DNA of 64,000 bases from Aquilonibacter sp963820185 (GCA_963820185.1 CAWFYV010000007.1:310001-374000); one strand, 5' to 3'. Shown: positions 25,997-36,333, numbered from the stretch's first letter. Program-made: numbers and translations. Notes: generated by a model not told the origin, from the sequence alone.

Positions 25997-26632
25997 TTAC
26001 GATTGGCCTTCGATAAAGCGCGCGAGGTTCTCGCGCGCTTCGCCCGTCATTTCGTAGAACGCGACGTTGTAGTTTGGGCTTGCGCCCTGATGCGCAACGA
26101 TGCGGCCGTGGACCTTGATATGCTGCGCACCCAACGGTATGTCGAGTTCGAGTGGCGTTCCCACGGGGATGTCGTCGTCGGCGTTCATATGGATGCCTCC
26201 GGTCGAGATGTTCAGCGCACGGGCGGTTCCGGGCGTGCCGCCCGGTCGCGCGTAGCGGAGCTCGAGATCGACCGGCACTCGCACGCTTGCGCGCGTCAGG
26301 CCGTTGTCGGTCTTGAGATCCGGAGCCTGCGTTGCGGGCCGTGAGCCAGCCCGCTCAATGGCTTGCAGCATCGCTTCGGCTTGCAACGGTGTGGTTCGCA
26401 GCGAAACAACGTACGAGAAGCGCGGGCCGTTTTGCTTTATCGAGTCGATCGTGCCTTGGAGCACTATGCTTGGCGTTCCGTGAACTGCGAGCTCGAACGC
26501 CACGCGTGCGCCGATCGGAAACACATTGACCGATCGCATCCGGCATTCCGTCGCACTCAGGTGCTCGATCATCGCCATGACGGGCGATCCGCCGCCGGCG
26601 CTCACCATCGTAGGAACTTCCAGCGATGTCAT
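25997..26632 (-). CDS. PilZ domain protein, copy 2
   Basis: A 211-residue paralogue of the neighbouring gene with the same two-barrel layout: MIEHLSATECRMRSVNVFPI and IKQNGPRFSYVVSL in the N-half, ASVRVPVDLELRYAR with ALNISTGGIHMN in the C-half. The two proteins look about half identical, pointing to tandem duplication. PilZ proteins are cyclic di-GMP effectors for motility, polysaccharide or adhesion. No diguanylate cyclase is in the window, though a different-class cyclase gene lies 0.8 kb further on. The 98-base gap to copy 1 shows no clear signal. Confidence 0.82.
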   Translation of the reverse strand: MTSLEVPTMVSAGGGSPVMAMIEHLSATECRMRSVNVFPIGARVAFELAVHGTPSIVLQGTIDSIKQNGPRFSYVVSLRTTPLQAEAMLQAIERAGSRPATQAPDLKTDNGLTRASVRVPVDLELRYARPGGTPGTARALNISTGGIHMNADDDIPVGTPLELDIPLGAQHIKVHGRIVAHQGASPNYNVAFYEMTGEARENLARFIEGQS

Positions 26633-26635
26633 GTC

Positions 26636-27421
26636 CTAGTGGATGATATGACGGAGCACCAGGGAACCCGCTACAGCTAGCAGCGCTATACCAACAATTA
26701 TCAAAAGCTGCGGCGATTGCAGGCGCAGCGAGAGGCGCGCACCCACCGGCCCCCCCAACAGGCCGCCGGCGACGAGTGGGATCACGTCGGGTACTTTCAC
26801 GTCATGTTGCAGCGCGTGCACGATCAACCCGGTTGGCGAGGTCAGAATAAGGACGAAGTGCGAGGTTGCGCTGATCGCGTGCGCCGGTAGGGTCGAGAAG
26901 TAGAGCATTGACGGCACGGTGATGACGCCCCCACCGATGCCGAAGAGACTCGACACGAGGCCGACGAGAAAGCCCAGGCCAACGGCGGCGCGATACGACA
27001 TCGGCTTCTCGCCGCCCGCCGCATGCTCCAAGCGTCCGGCTACGCGCAGCTTCGCGTTGAAGATCATGTCGATCGCCATCGCAATGAGAAAGATCGCGAA
27101 AACCCAATCAAACGCTTGCGGGGAGATGCGCCTGGAGAGCAGCGCGCCGACGATGCTGCCGGGCAAACCGCCGCTTGCAAATATCAATCCAAGCCGCACA
27201 TTGACGCGGCGATGCAGGAAATAGGTAAATGCGCCAGCGGCGCTATTCGCCGTAACCAACACGAGTGACGTGCCCGCTGCCTCAGCGGGCGGAAGACCGA
27301 AGACCAGACGCAGAAGCGGCACCAGAATGAATCCGCCACCCAAGCCGACCATGGATCCACATACGCTCGCGATAAATGCGGCGACGAAGAGCGCGAGCGA
27401 GGGCAACATGCCGTGGAGCAT
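26636..27421 (-). CDS. TauE/SafE family membrane exporter
   Basis: A 261-residue protein with about eight membrane helices in two homologous halves, each starting with a Gly-rich motif: GSMVGLGGGFILVPLL and SSLFGIGGGVITVPSML. This is the TauE/SafE (DUF81) pattern; members carry sulfite, sulfoacetate or other organic anions out of or across the membrane. The substrate cannot be inferred. It lies 3 bases from the PilZ gene and 7 bases from the cyclase gene, suggesting one transcript from the cyclase downwards. Confidence 0.88.
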   Translation of the reverse strand: MLHGMLPSLALFVAAFIASVCGSMVGLGGGFILVPLLRLVFGLPPAEAAGTSLVLVTANSAAGAFTYFLHRRVNVRLGLIFASGGLPGSIVGALLSRRISPQAFDWVFAIFLIAMAIDMIFNAKLRVAGRLEHAAGGEKPMSYRAAVGLGFLVGLVSSLFGIGGGVITVPSMLYFSTLPAHAISATSHFVLILTSPTGLIVHALQHDVKVPDVIPLVAGGLLGGPVGARLSLRLQSPQLLIIVGIALLAVAGSLVLRHIIH

Positions 27422-27428
27422 GCTCCGA

Positions 27429-29375
27429 TTATGCGGTGGCCGGCTCAGCCCTTACGGCGCCAATAGTCGCAGGCGCGCTCTCCTTCACGTCCACGATGTT
27501 GTAGATGCGGATCGGTTCTTTCTTGCCCTTGACCGTGACGGGCTCGAGTTCCTCACCGACAACGATGTCTTTGACCTCTTGGTACGTATAGTCGCTGATG
27601 ATGATCTCGCCGGCTTTCGCTACGTTATAAAGGCGCGCCGCGAGGTTGACGTTGTCGCCGATCACGGTGTAGTTCATGCGCGAGCTCGCGCCGAGATTGC
27701 CCATCACGACGTCGCCGGTGTTGATGCCCATGCCGACGGTGAACGGGCGCCTACCTTGCCCCTGCCACTTTTCGGCCAGCTCTAGAATCTTTTTCTGCTG
27801 CGCGACCGCCGCGCGCACGGCGTTCTCGGCGTCGTCGGGCGTTTGATACGGCGCGGAGAAAACCGCCATGACGCAGTCGCCGATGAACTTGTCGACGTAG
27901 CCGCCGTAGGCGAAGATGATCGCGCACATCTCTTCGAAGTACTCGTTGAGCTGCGCGTAGATATCCTCGGGCGTCATCGTCTCCGACATCGCGGTGAAGC
28001 CGCGAATGTCGCTGTAAAAGATCGTGGCCTTGACCTTCTTGCCCTTGAGCGCGAGCGCGTTGCGCGGGTCCTCGTGCGCGAGGATGTCGCTGACGATTGC
28101 GGGACTCACGTGCATGCCGAAGAGGTTGGTGACCATACGTCGTTGCCCGGCTTCGTAGAGCACGCGATACAGACCAACGAAGAGGGTCGCCGCGATCATG
28201 GCAATCACCACGTGCACGAGATCGAGCCAGTAGAGCTTCACGACGAAGAGCCACTCGTTGAGATATGCGTAGACGAGGGTCGAGACGAGCGAGATGGCGA
28301 TCGCGTGCGTCGTTTTCATGAAGTTGAACGCGAGCGCGATCAGCAGCGGGAAGAGCACGATCAACACAATTTCGAGCCACAGCGGCGCCTCGGTGAGGTA
28401 GATGTGCCGCATCAACTGGTCGGCGAGGCGCGCGTTGGCGAAAAGACCGGGAAATTCGGGCGAGCGCGCGGTGTGCACGAAGTCGCCTTGTGCCTGCGCT
28501 GTATTGCCGATGTAGACGAGCGCGCCGTTTACCGATTGCCGCAGATCGGAAACCTTTTCTTGGTACGCGTCGGAGAACGAGAGCGGATTTGCGATAAAAT
28601 CGGGCGTGTGCTCGTTGACTTGCTGCCCATGATCGGTCGTGACTTGCCGCACCGCAACCTCGGGCACGACGAGGAGGAAGCGGCCGTTTTCGTCGGTCGG
28701 CAAAGTGCTGAGGTCGATTTTATTTCCCGTCGCAAGTTCGACGCCGCCCGCAGCCAGCGACAAGAACGTGCGATTCGCATATTGACCGCTGGAGCCCGTC
28801 TTGATCTGCATCCGTTGGCCGATCAGCACGTTGCCCGGAAAGTCGACCGACGAGTAACCGATGCCCTTCGCGTACGGAAGCAGCGTCGGTGAGGGCAGTT
28901 CGATGCCGAGCTGGCCAGTGCTCGTCGTATTGATCGGGAAGGCGAGGATCGTCGGAACGCTCTTCAAGCCGGCAGCGAAGGCTTGGTCCTCGGCCGGGTT
29001 GACCGACGGCTCGATGAAGTTGATATCGATTGCGACCGCCTTGGCACCGGCAGCAGCGAGTTTCTTCAACATGGTGCCGTAGATATGGCGCGGCAACGGA
29101 TACTGATGCAATTCGGGAACGTTGCTGCCGAAGGTTACTTCGTCGATCGGGATGACGACGATCTTGTCGGTCTTGTTATCGGTTTGGTCGTACCACGGCA
29201 CACCGAAACCGAGCTGCGTATCGGCGTTGAGCGCCGCGTAATGTGTCTGCAGATCGGTGACACGGTGGAAGAGCGGAATCTCGTCTTTCGCGACGAGCAG
29301 GAGCGTCAGTGCGATCGCACTCGCCGCCGCACCGAGTAGTAAAGCTATCAGCAGCGACTGGGTGCGAGCGTTCAT
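27429..29375 (-). CDS. CHASE2-domain adenylate/guanylate cyclase
   Basis: A 648-residue receptor cyclase. An N-terminal membrane helix precedes a periplasmic CHASE2 domain (about residues 35-330), then three helices (LWLEIVLIVLFPLLIALAF, and the two following), then a class III cyclase domain from about residue 440. The catalytic segments are ATIFYSDIRGFTAMSE (metal Asp), GDCVMAVFSAP, GINTGDVVMGNLG and NYTVIGDNVNLAARL. Lys/Asp specificity residues cannot be called firmly, so cAMP or cGMP is open. AAGGAG five bases before ATG 29375 fixes the start. EF-P lies upstream. Confidence 0.9.
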   Translation of the reverse strand: MNARTQSLLIALLLGAAASAIALTLLLVAKDEIPLFHRVTDLQTHYAALNADTQLGFGVPWYDQTDNKTDKIVVIPIDEVTFGSNVPELHQYPLPRHIYGTMLKKLAAAGAKAVAIDINFIEPSVNPAEDQAFAAGLKSVPTILAFPINTTSTGQLGIELPSPTLLPYAKGIGYSSVDFPGNVLIGQRMQIKTGSSGQYANRTFLSLAAGGVELATGNKIDLSTLPTDENGRFLLVVPEVAVRQVTTDHGQQVNEHTPDFIANPLSFSDAYQEKVSDLRQSVNGALVYIGNTAQAQGDFVHTARSPEFPGLFANARLADQLMRHIYLTEAPLWLEIVLIVLFPLLIALAFNFMKTTHAIAISLVSTLVYAYLNEWLFVVKLYWLDLVHVVIAMIAATLFVGLYRVLYEAGQRRMVTNLFGMHVSPAIVSDILAHEDPRNALALKGKKVKATIFYSDIRGFTAMSETMTPEDIYAQLNEYFEEMCAIIFAYGGYVDKFIGDCVMAVFSAPYQTPDDAENAVRAAVAQQKKILELAEKWQGQGRRPFTVGMGINTGDVVMGNLGASSRMNYTVIGDNVNLAARLYNVAKAGEIIISDYTYQEVKDIVVGEELEPVTVKGKKEPIRIYNIVDVKESAPATIGAVRAEPATA

Positions 29376-29393
29376 GGAAGCTCCTTACATACG

Positions 29394-29957
29394 TTATGCG
29401 TTGACGCGACCGATATAGCGCCGGTCGCGCGTGTCGATCTTAACGACGTCATCCTGGTTCACGAAGAGCGGCACGTTCACCGTCGCGCCGGTCTCGAGCT
29501 TCGCCGGCTTGCCCGTGTTGGTTGCCGTGTCTCCCTTGAACCCGGGATCGGTTTCGACGACCCGCAGTTCAACGTGCGGGGGAAGATCGACGCCGATCGG
29601 GACGCCTTCGTGCTGCTGCACGTCGACGACCATTCCGTCCTTGAGGAAATCCGCCGGATCACCGATCACTTCCCGCTGGATCGTGATGTTCTCGAACGAC
29701 TCCTGATCCATGAAGTGGAATCCGTCGGCATCATTATATAGAAGCTGCATCTGGCGGTTGTCCACGGTGGCTCGCTCGAGCTTCTCGCCCGCGCGGAAGG
29801 TCCGCTCGAGCGTGGTGCCGGTCTTGACGTTCTTCAGGCGCGTGCGCACGAAGGCCGAGCCTTTGCCGGGCTTGACGTGGAGAAATTCAATGACGGTCCA
29901 GAGGTTGCCGTCCACCAGGATGGTGACGCCGTTGCGCAGGTCGTTCGAGGAAATCAT
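29394..29957 (-). CDS. efp: Translation elongation factor P
   Basis: A 187-residue EF-P, which relieves ribosome stalling at proline runs. It starts MISSNDLRNGVTILVDGNLW and has the tip loop HVKPGKGSAFVRTRLKN with the conserved lysine that is the modification site in many bacteria. The OB-fold end VNVPLFVNQDDVVKIDTRDR completes the family length. No EpmA or EarP modification gene is visible here. The gene lies between plsY and the cyclase gene. Confidence 0.95.
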   Translation of the reverse strand: MISSNDLRNGVTILVDGNLWTVIEFLHVKPGKGSAFVRTRLKNVKTGTTLERTFRAGEKLERATVDNRQMQLLYNDADGFHFMDQESFENITIQREVIGDPADFLKDGMVVDVQQHEGVPIGVDLPPHVELRVVETDPGFKGDTATNTGKPAKLETGATVNVPLFVNQDDVVKIDTRDRRYIGRVNA

Positions 29958-29995
29958 GACCCGCGTCTATACGGGTCGCGCGCAATAAAGCCCTA

Positions 29996-30601
29996 CTAAG
30001 ACCGCCCGAAGAGGCGAATCGGCCCCTCGGTCCCAGCCCGCAGGCGTATGAGGTTCTCACGGTGCGTCCACAAGATGAAGAAGGCAAGAAAGACTCCGAA
30101 CGCGGTTTCAGCTGGCGAGCGCGTGAACGTGTAGAGCGCGAAAGGCGAGACGATCATCGCGAGCATCGAGCCGACCGACGAATACTTCGTCACGAGCAGC
30201 GCTCCGAGTATCCACGCGGCAACGCAAACCAAACCCGCCGGCCACGACAAGGCGAAGATCGCACCGAATGCGGTTGCGACGCCCTTGCCGCCTTTCCAGC
30301 CAAGCCACGGCGAGAAACAGTGGCCGAGTACAGCAAACGTTGCGGCGAGGCTCTCGACTGTCGCATCGTTCGTAACGTAACGTGCGAGCAGCACCGCAGC
30401 CACGCCTTTACCTGCGTCAAGCAACAATACCGCGACTGCGCCTTTCGTGCCCAGTGTACGCAATGCGTTCATCGCGCCGATGTTGCCCGAACCCGATTTG
30501 CGCAAGTCGGTGTGATAGACAAAGCGGCCGATCAGATAGCCCCACGGAATCGAGCCGATCAAGAACGCCCCAATCACCGTGGCGAGAAGGACGAGGCTCA
30601 T
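29996..30601 (-). CDS. plsY: Acyl-phosphate:glycerol-3-phosphate acyltransferase PlsY
   Basis: A 201-residue integral membrane acyltransferase making lysophosphatidic acid, the first acylation of phospholipid synthesis. The three cytoplasmic motifs are visible: GSIPWGYLIGR with LRKSGSGNIGAMN, GHCFSPWLGWKGGKGVAT, and WTHRENLIRLRAGTE. The length and five-helix pattern fit. It overlaps the der gene by ATGA at 30598-30601, a common genomic pairing. Confidence 0.95.
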   Translation of the reverse strand: MSLVLLATVIGAFLIGSIPWGYLIGRFVYHTDLRKSGSGNIGAMNALRTLGTKGAVAVLLLDAGKGVAAVLLARYVTNDATVESLAATFAVLGHCFSPWLGWKGGKGVATAFGAIFALSWPAGLVCVAAWILGALLVTKYSSVGSMLAMIVSPFALYTFTRSPAETAFGVFLAFFILWTHRENLIRLRAGTEGPIRLFGRS

Positions 30602-31989
30602 CGCTCGTCCCGCGCCTCGTTATCGCGGTGCGGCCGAAACTCGAGCGTCAGCGGCACGCCTTCGAAGTCATGTGCTGCGCGAATCGTGTTTTCCAAAAAG
30701 CGCTTGTAGGAGCTTTGAACGAGGTCGGGATCGTTGCACGAGAAGACGAATAGGGGCGGATGCACTTGCGGCTGCGTCGCGTAGTAGACCTTGAAAACTT
30801 TGCCGCCATGCGACGGCGCCGGATGCGCGAGGACTGCATCGCGAATCAACGCGTTGAGCGGCCCGGTCGGTATGCGCCGGTCGAGGTTCTCGGCGACGCG
30901 GGTCACGATCGGCATCAGGCTGCCCAGGCGCCGCTTGGTCTTCGCCGAGAGAAACGTGATCGGCGCGAACTTCGCAAAGGGAATGAGGTCGTGGATCACC
31001 TCGGCCAGTTCGTTTTGGCTGTACTCGCCTTGTTGCTCGCGCGCAAGGTCCCACTTGTTTCCAACGATGATCAAGCCTTTGCGCTCTTCGATCGCAAGAC
31101 CGACGAGGCGGCGATCCTGCGTCGTGACGCCGACCATCGAATCGAAGACCAAGAGCGCGATATCGCAGCGTGAGATCGCCTTGAGCGAGCGCAGCGCCGC
31201 GTAATACTCGATTGCGCCATGCGCGTCGGGCTTCTTGCGGACCCCGGCGGTATCGATCAGGCGGATCGTGCGGTCGTGCCACTGCAGTATTGTATCAATC
31301 GTGTCGCGCGTCGTGCCCGGAACCTCGGAGACGATCGCGCGCTCTTCACCGAGCAAGGCGTTGAGCAGCGAGCTTTTGCCGACGTTTGGACGTCCGATGA
31401 TTGCAAGCGCGAGTTCGTCGCCAAGCACGGCGTTGGGCGCATCGGGTGGGAGCAAATCGACGACGCGGTCGAGCAAATCGCCGGTGCCTTCGCCGTGAAT
31501 CGCCGAAACGGCGACCGGTTCGCCAAACCCTAAGCGCGAGAATTCCCCATGTACCGATGCGAGCGCGCTTGGCGATTCGCATTTGTTGGCGACGAGCACG
31601 ATGTGACTGCGGGTCACACGCAGGATTTGCGCGACCTCCTGATCGAGCGGATTGAGACCGGTTTGCGCGTCAACGACGAAGATCACTACGTCGGCTTCCT
31701 TCGCCGCAGCTTCCGCTTGCCGCCGTGTCGCTTCGGCGAATTCGTCGCCGTGCGCCGCGTCCGCGTCAGGATCGATGCCTGCCGTGTCGACCATGCTAAA
31801 GGTGCGGCCACGCCACTCGCACAACGCGTAGAGCCGGTCGCGCGTCACGCCGGGCGTGTCCTCGACGATCGCGAGACGCTGCCCGATCAGCCGGTTGAAG
31901 AGGGCACTCTTTCCGACGTTTGGACGTCCGACGATGGCGACGGTCGCAGGCCGCAGCATCGTTCCAGCAGGCGTGGGGGTCTCTTGCAC
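30598..31989 (-). CDS. der: Ribosome biogenesis GTPase Der (EngA)
   Basis: A 463-residue double GTPase for 50S subunit assembly. The first G domain has AIVGRPNVGKSALFNRL, DTAG and NKCE; the second has AIIGRPNVGKSSLLNAL, DTAGVRKK and GNKWDL. A C-terminal KH-like domain follows (KVFKVYYATQPQVHPPLFVF). The GTG at 31989 (VQETPTPAG) is chosen because AGGAG lies 7 bases upstream. The ATG at 31959 and the longer frame to 32040 are alternatives. The start is 36 bases from a divergent small membrane protein. Confidence 0.95.
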   Translation of the reverse strand: MQETPTPAGTMLRPATVAIVGRPNVGKSALFNRLIGQRLAIVEDTPGVTRDRLYALCEWRGRTFSMVDTAGIDPDADAAHGDEFAEATRRQAEAAAKEADVVIFVVDAQTGLNPLDQEVAQILRVTRSHIVLVANKCESPSALASVHGEFSRLGFGEPVAVSAIHGEGTGDLLDRVVDLLPPDAPNAVLGDELALAIIGRPNVGKSSLLNALLGEERAIVSEVPGTTRDTIDTILQWHDRTIRLIDTAGVRKKPDAHGAIEYYAALRSLKAISRCDIALLVFDSMVGVTTQDRRLVGLAIEERKGLIIVGNKWDLAREQQGEYSQNELAEVIHDLIPFAKFAPITFLSAKTKRRLGSLMPIVTRVAENLDRRIPTGPLNALIRDAVLAHPAPSHGGKVFKVYYATQPQVHPPLFVFSCNDPDLVQSSYKRFLENTIRAAHDFEGVPLTLEFRPHRDNEARDER

Positions 31990-32025
31990 CGGCTCTCCTT
32001 TCGCGGGGAGCGGAGGCGTCCCCGC

Positions 32026-32397
32026 ATGGAGCGAAAACAAGCCGTCGTGGTGCGTTGGGTGCTTATTTGGGTCGGAGCCTACGGGATCATCGTATTCGCG
32101 TTGATCGCTGTTGCGCAGTACGCGGCTCGAGCAAATCCGCTCACGCTAAACTATTTTGCATCGAGGTACGGTGACTACACCATCGCGATCTACGCGGACT
32201 ATCCGTTGCCTTTTCACATGAATGGCGGCGTTCATCCCGGAACCGTCGAATTGTTCGAGCATGGCCACATGATCGACAGCGAGCGTGTCGATGACGCTAC
32301 GAGCGTTCACGACGTGCGCTTCGATCAGTACAATGCGTACTTCCGCTATGCTGCACAAGGTGCGGAGTACGAATCTACCCTTCGTATCATTCAATAG
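32026..32397 (+). CDS. Small single-pass membrane protein, unknown function
   Basis: A 123-residue product starting MERKQAVVVRWVLIWVGAYG with one membrane helix (residues 9-32), followed by an exported-looking polar domain rich in Tyr, His and Asp (FASRYGDYTIAIYADYPLPF). I recognise no family. A purine-rich GGAG lies upstream of ATG 32026. The gene ends at the base before the miaB start, which implies co-transcription with miaB. The longer frame upstream is antisense to der. Confidence 0.62.
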   Translation: MERKQAVVVRWVLIWVGAYGIIVFALIAVAQYAARANPLTLNYFASRYGDYTIAIYADYPLPFHMNGGVHPGTVELFEHGHMIDSERVDDATSVHDVRFDQYNAYFRYAAQGAEYESTLRIIQ

Positions 32398-33833
32398 ATG
32401 CCTAAAATCTACATCGAAACGTTCGGCTGTCAGATGAACGAGGCCGACTCCCAGTACATCGCCGATCGCGCCGCGACCGCCGGCTACGAGATCGCAACCA
32501 AAGCCGAAGATGCGAGCGTGGTCGTGCTTAACACATGTACCGTGCGCGACAACGCCGAGCGTCGTGCGTACGGCCGCATGGGTCATTTCAAAATGCTCAA
32601 AGAGCGCGATCCGCACGTGCGCTTGGTCGTGATGGGTTGCTTGGCCGAACAGGATCGCGACCGCATGCAGACGCATCGCGCCGCACGTCGACGCGGTCTT
32701 CGGCACGAAAGAACTGGTCGAACTCGGCGATCAGCTCGCGGCGTGGTCCTTCGAGGCACCGCCTCGCGGTGCACCTCAGGATGACGGTGGCACTAACGAA
32801 GGTGCTAGTGAAGAGCAGTTGTTTCGTGCGATGGGCGGGACGGCCGACGCGGTCGTCGATGCGTTCTCCCATCTGCGCGCCTTCGTGACCGTGCAGCGCG
32901 GCTGCTCGTATTATTGCACGTTCTGCATCGTGCCGCAGGTGCGCGGGCGCTTCGATCATCGCCCGATGCGCGAGATCGTCGCCGACGTGCGGCAGCATCT
33001 CGCAAACGGGGCACGCGAGATCATGCTGGTCGGGCAAACGGTCAACGCCTGGCGCGACCCGGCGAGCGGCGATGACTTCGGCGATCTCTGTGCGGCCGTG
33101 GCGGCGCTGCCAGGGCTCGAACGCCTGACCTTTATCTCGCCGCATCCGAAGGATTTTACCGAGAAAATTGTCGCCGCGCTTGCATCCGTGCCGCAATTGA
33201 ATCCGCGCGTCCACCTGCCGCTGCAATCCGGGAGCGACGCGATGCTGCGCCGCATGAACCGCAAGTACACGCGCGCGCAATTCGAGGAGAAGCTGGCGTT
33301 CTTTCAGCGCTATCTGCCGGCGTGGGCGATCACGACCGACATCATCGTCGGTTTTCCGGGCGAAAGCGACGCCGATTTCGACGCGACGATGAACTTGGTC
33401 GAGACCAACGTGTTCGCCAATGCGTATACGTTCATCTATTCGATCCGGCGCGGTACGCCGGCGGCGCATTGGGAGCAAGTGCCGGGCGAGGTGTCGTCGG
33501 CGCGCTACAAGCGACTGATCGATGCGCAGAATGCGGCGACTCGCGCCTATCACGATCGCAAGCTCGGCACGACCGTGCGCGCGTTGATCGCACGGCCCGT
33601 CGAAAAAAGACCCGAACCGGCTGGCGGCCAAGACGCCGGACAACGTAACGATCATTGCGCCGAAGCCGCCAGACTATGATGAAGCGCGCTATGCGCGCGA
33701 ACCGTGGCTCGATATTGCCGTCGAGACCGCGCACGTGTGGGGCTGCATGGGCACGATCGTGCGCCGCGCCGTGCGTTACAATGACGAAGGCATCGCGGTC
33801 GAGCGCCCGGTGATCGATCTCATTGCCGGGTAG
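32398..33833 (+). CDS. miaB: tRNA-2-methylthio-N6-dimethylallyladenosine synthase MiaB (two frame breaks)
   Basis: A radical SAM methylthiotransferase acting on i6A37 of tRNA, a partner of MiaA encoded at 43882. The N-terminal cluster domain reads ETFGCQMNEADSQYIADRA, with Cys in NTCTV and GCLAEQ. The radical SAM motif is CSYYCTFCIVPQVRG. The tail DPNRLAAKTPDNVTIIAPK is TRAM-like. The frame is interrupted twice: near 32671 (after RDRM-Gln, joining to RIAPHVDAVFGTKELVELG) and at the six-A run 33603-33608 (VEK joining KDPNRLAAK). Removing one base at each restores a single protein of about 477 residues. A repeat-like stretch adds roughly 20 residues between the domains. Confidence 0.88.
32749..32787 (+). 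repeat. Palindromic repeat-like element translated inside miaB
   Basis: The stretch CTTCGAGGCACCGCCTCGCG with its continuation GGTGCACCTCAGGATGACGG resembles the intergenic repeats of this genome and ends in the same GGATGAC as the copies at 6139 and 58166. The arms CACCGC and GCGGTG pair around CTC, giving a hairpin. It lies in the variable linker of MiaB and is read as FEAPPRGAPQDDGG without breaking the frame. Confidence 0.55.
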
Positions 33834-33842
33834 ATTTCCCAC

Positions 33843-36333
33843 ATGAGCGAGGCGGTTAAGTATTCGCCGATGCTCGAGCAGTACTTCGGGATGAAGTCGC
33901 GCTATCCCGAGGCGATTCTGCTTTCGCGCGTCGGTGATTTCTACGAAGCCTACGGCGACGACGCGCAAACAATCGCGCAAGCGCTGCAGATCGCGTTGAC
34001 CAGCAAAGAGTCGGGCGGCGGACGGCGCGTCGCGATGGCCGGCGTGCCGCATCACGCGCTCGCCGGCTATCTGCACAAGCTTGTCGCGCAGCGCTTCATC
34101 GTTGCGCTTGCCGAACAGCTCGAAGCCCCGATTCCAAACAAGCTCGTCCGGCGCGACGTCGTGCGCATTGTCACGCCCGGCACGCTGATCGAAGAACAGT
34201 TGCTCGACGGCAAGAGTCACAATTATCTCGCGGCCGTGACCGTGGTCGACGACACCTTTGCGCTTGCATATGCCGATGTCTCAACCGGCCACTGTGCCGC
34301 AACCGCGCTCCAAGGTGAGGGCGCGTACGACGCGGTGCTAGCCGAGCTTGCGCGCGTCGCACCCGCGGAGATCGTCGCGGATTTGCCGGCCGGCGTGCGC
34401 GCGGCGATGGCCGGTGCGCTCGAGGCCACGGGTGCGCGCGTCGCCGCGCCGGCGATTGGTCTCGTGGAAGCGCACGCGCGCCAATTCGTCGACGGCTTTT
34501 CGTCGGATGAGCTGATGGCAATGCACCGCGCACTCGACGTGCTCGCCGCGTTCGTCAAACGCACCGCGATCGCGGGTGGCGTCGAGACGCTGCGCGCGGT
34601 GGAGTTCTATCGCGACCGCAACTTCCTCGCGCTCGATCCCGCAACGCGCAAGCACTTGGAGTTGCTGCGCGCACAAGGACAGAATCCGCGCGCCACGTTG
34701 CTCGCTACGCTCGATCAGTGCGCGACCTCGATGGGCTCGCGCATGCTCGGCCGCTGGATTCTTGCGCCGCTGGTCGACCGCGATGCACTCGTCGAGCGGC
34801 AGGACGCCGTACAGATGCTGCTCGACGAGCACGCCCGCCGTGACGCGATGCGCGAGCTGCTCGCGGGGTGCTTCGATCTCGAGCGCATCGCGCAGAAGGT
34901 CCGGTTCCGCCGCGCGCTGCCGCGCGATCTCGGCGTCGTTGCGTCGGACGCTCGACGTGTTGCGACCGCTTCCGCAGATTGCGCCACCGGCGCTTGCACC
35001 GATCGTGGCGGGCATCGGCGATTTCAGCGACGTCTACGACGACCTCGCGCGCACGCTCGTCGATGAGCCGCCGGCGCAGCTCGCCGACGGTGGCGTGATT
35101 CGTCCGGACGCCGACGAGGAGCTGGCGCAGACGACTGCGTTGCGCACCGATGCGCGCAGCAGCCTCTCCGCGCTTGAGGAACGCGAGCGCGAACGCACGG
35201 GCATCAAGTCGCTGCGCATCAAGTATGCGAGCGCCTTCGGCTATGCGATTGAGATCAGCAAGTCGCAGGCCGCCAACGTCCCGGCCGACTACGTGCGCAA
35301 GCAAACGTTGACGACCGGCGAGCGCTACATCACGCCCGAGCTCAAGGAACTCGAGCTTGCGATCTCGACCGCGCAGGCGCGGCAGCAACGGCTCGAGGAG
35401 CGCCTCTATGGCGAGCTGGTCGAACGCATCGCGGCCCGCGCCGAGGACCTGCTGGCCGCCGCCGAGGCGATCGCCCGGATCGACGTCTTCTTGGCGCTGG
35501 CGCAATGCGCCGCCGAGCGCGGGTACGTGCGGCCGCAGTTCATCGACGAAAGCGCGATCCATATAGAAGAAGGCCGGCACCCGGTGATGGAGGCCGTGCT
35601 CCACGCGCACTTCGTGCCCAACAGCCTGCGTCTGGACGCGCAGACCCACCGCTTCATCTTGCTCACCGGCCCGAACATGGGCGGTAAATCGACCTATCTG
35701 CGCCAGACCGGCCTGCTGACGATCATGGCGCAGATCGGCTCGTTCGTGCCGGCCAAAGCGATGCGCCTGGGCGTGGTTGACCGAATCTTTACGCGCATCG
35801 GCGCGGGCGACGATCTGGCTTCGGGGCAGTCAACCTTCTATATGGAGATGGCCGAGGCGGCCAATATCTTGCGCCGCAGCACCCGCCGCTCGCTGCTGCT
35901 CATCGACGAAGTCGGGCGTGGGACCGGCACGATTGACGGCCTCTCGATCGCCCAGGCGATCTGCGAATACCTGCTCGGCCTCGACGCGCAATCCCCGATG
36001 GCGCTCTTCGCGACGCACTTCCACGAGCTGTGCGCGCTGGCCGATCACTGGCCGCTGGTCGCCAATTATCATATAACTGCGGTTGAAAACACCGCGCGCG
36101 ACGGCGCGCCGGTCTTCTCGCATCGCGTCCAGCCGGGCAGCTCGTCGCGGTCGTTCGGTCTCGAGGTTGCACGCATGGCGGGGTTGCCGCCGGCGGTCGT
36201 CGAGCGGGCGCGCGAGATCGCCGATGCGCTCTCGGGCCAGCCCGACGTCGAAGCCGCCGCGCCACTGCGTCGCAGGCTTGCAAAAGTAAGCAGCTCCGAA
36301 GAGCAGCTCTCCCTTCTGCGCTTGGACAATTAA
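33843..36333 (+). CDS. mutS: DNA mismatch repair protein MutS (one frame break)
   Basis: About 829 residues when joined. The N-terminal mismatch-reading domain has the conserved VGDFYEAYGDDA (Phe-x-Glu). The ATPase domain has Walker A TGPNMGGKSTYLRQTG, the ASGQSTFYMEMAEAANIL segment, Walker B SLLLIDEVGRGT and the ATHFHEL switch. The frame changes between about 34935 and 34950: LPRDLGV in the first frame passes to SLRRTLDVLRPLPQIAP in the next. Deleting one base in the GGCGTCG there restores continuity. ATG 33843 is 9 bases after the miaB stop. A mutL gene lies 6 kb downstream. Confidence 0.93.

Noticed and set aside
31549..32025. Upstream extension of the small membrane protein before miaB
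   Set aside because: It is antisense to der; ATG 32026 directly precedes the membrane helix.
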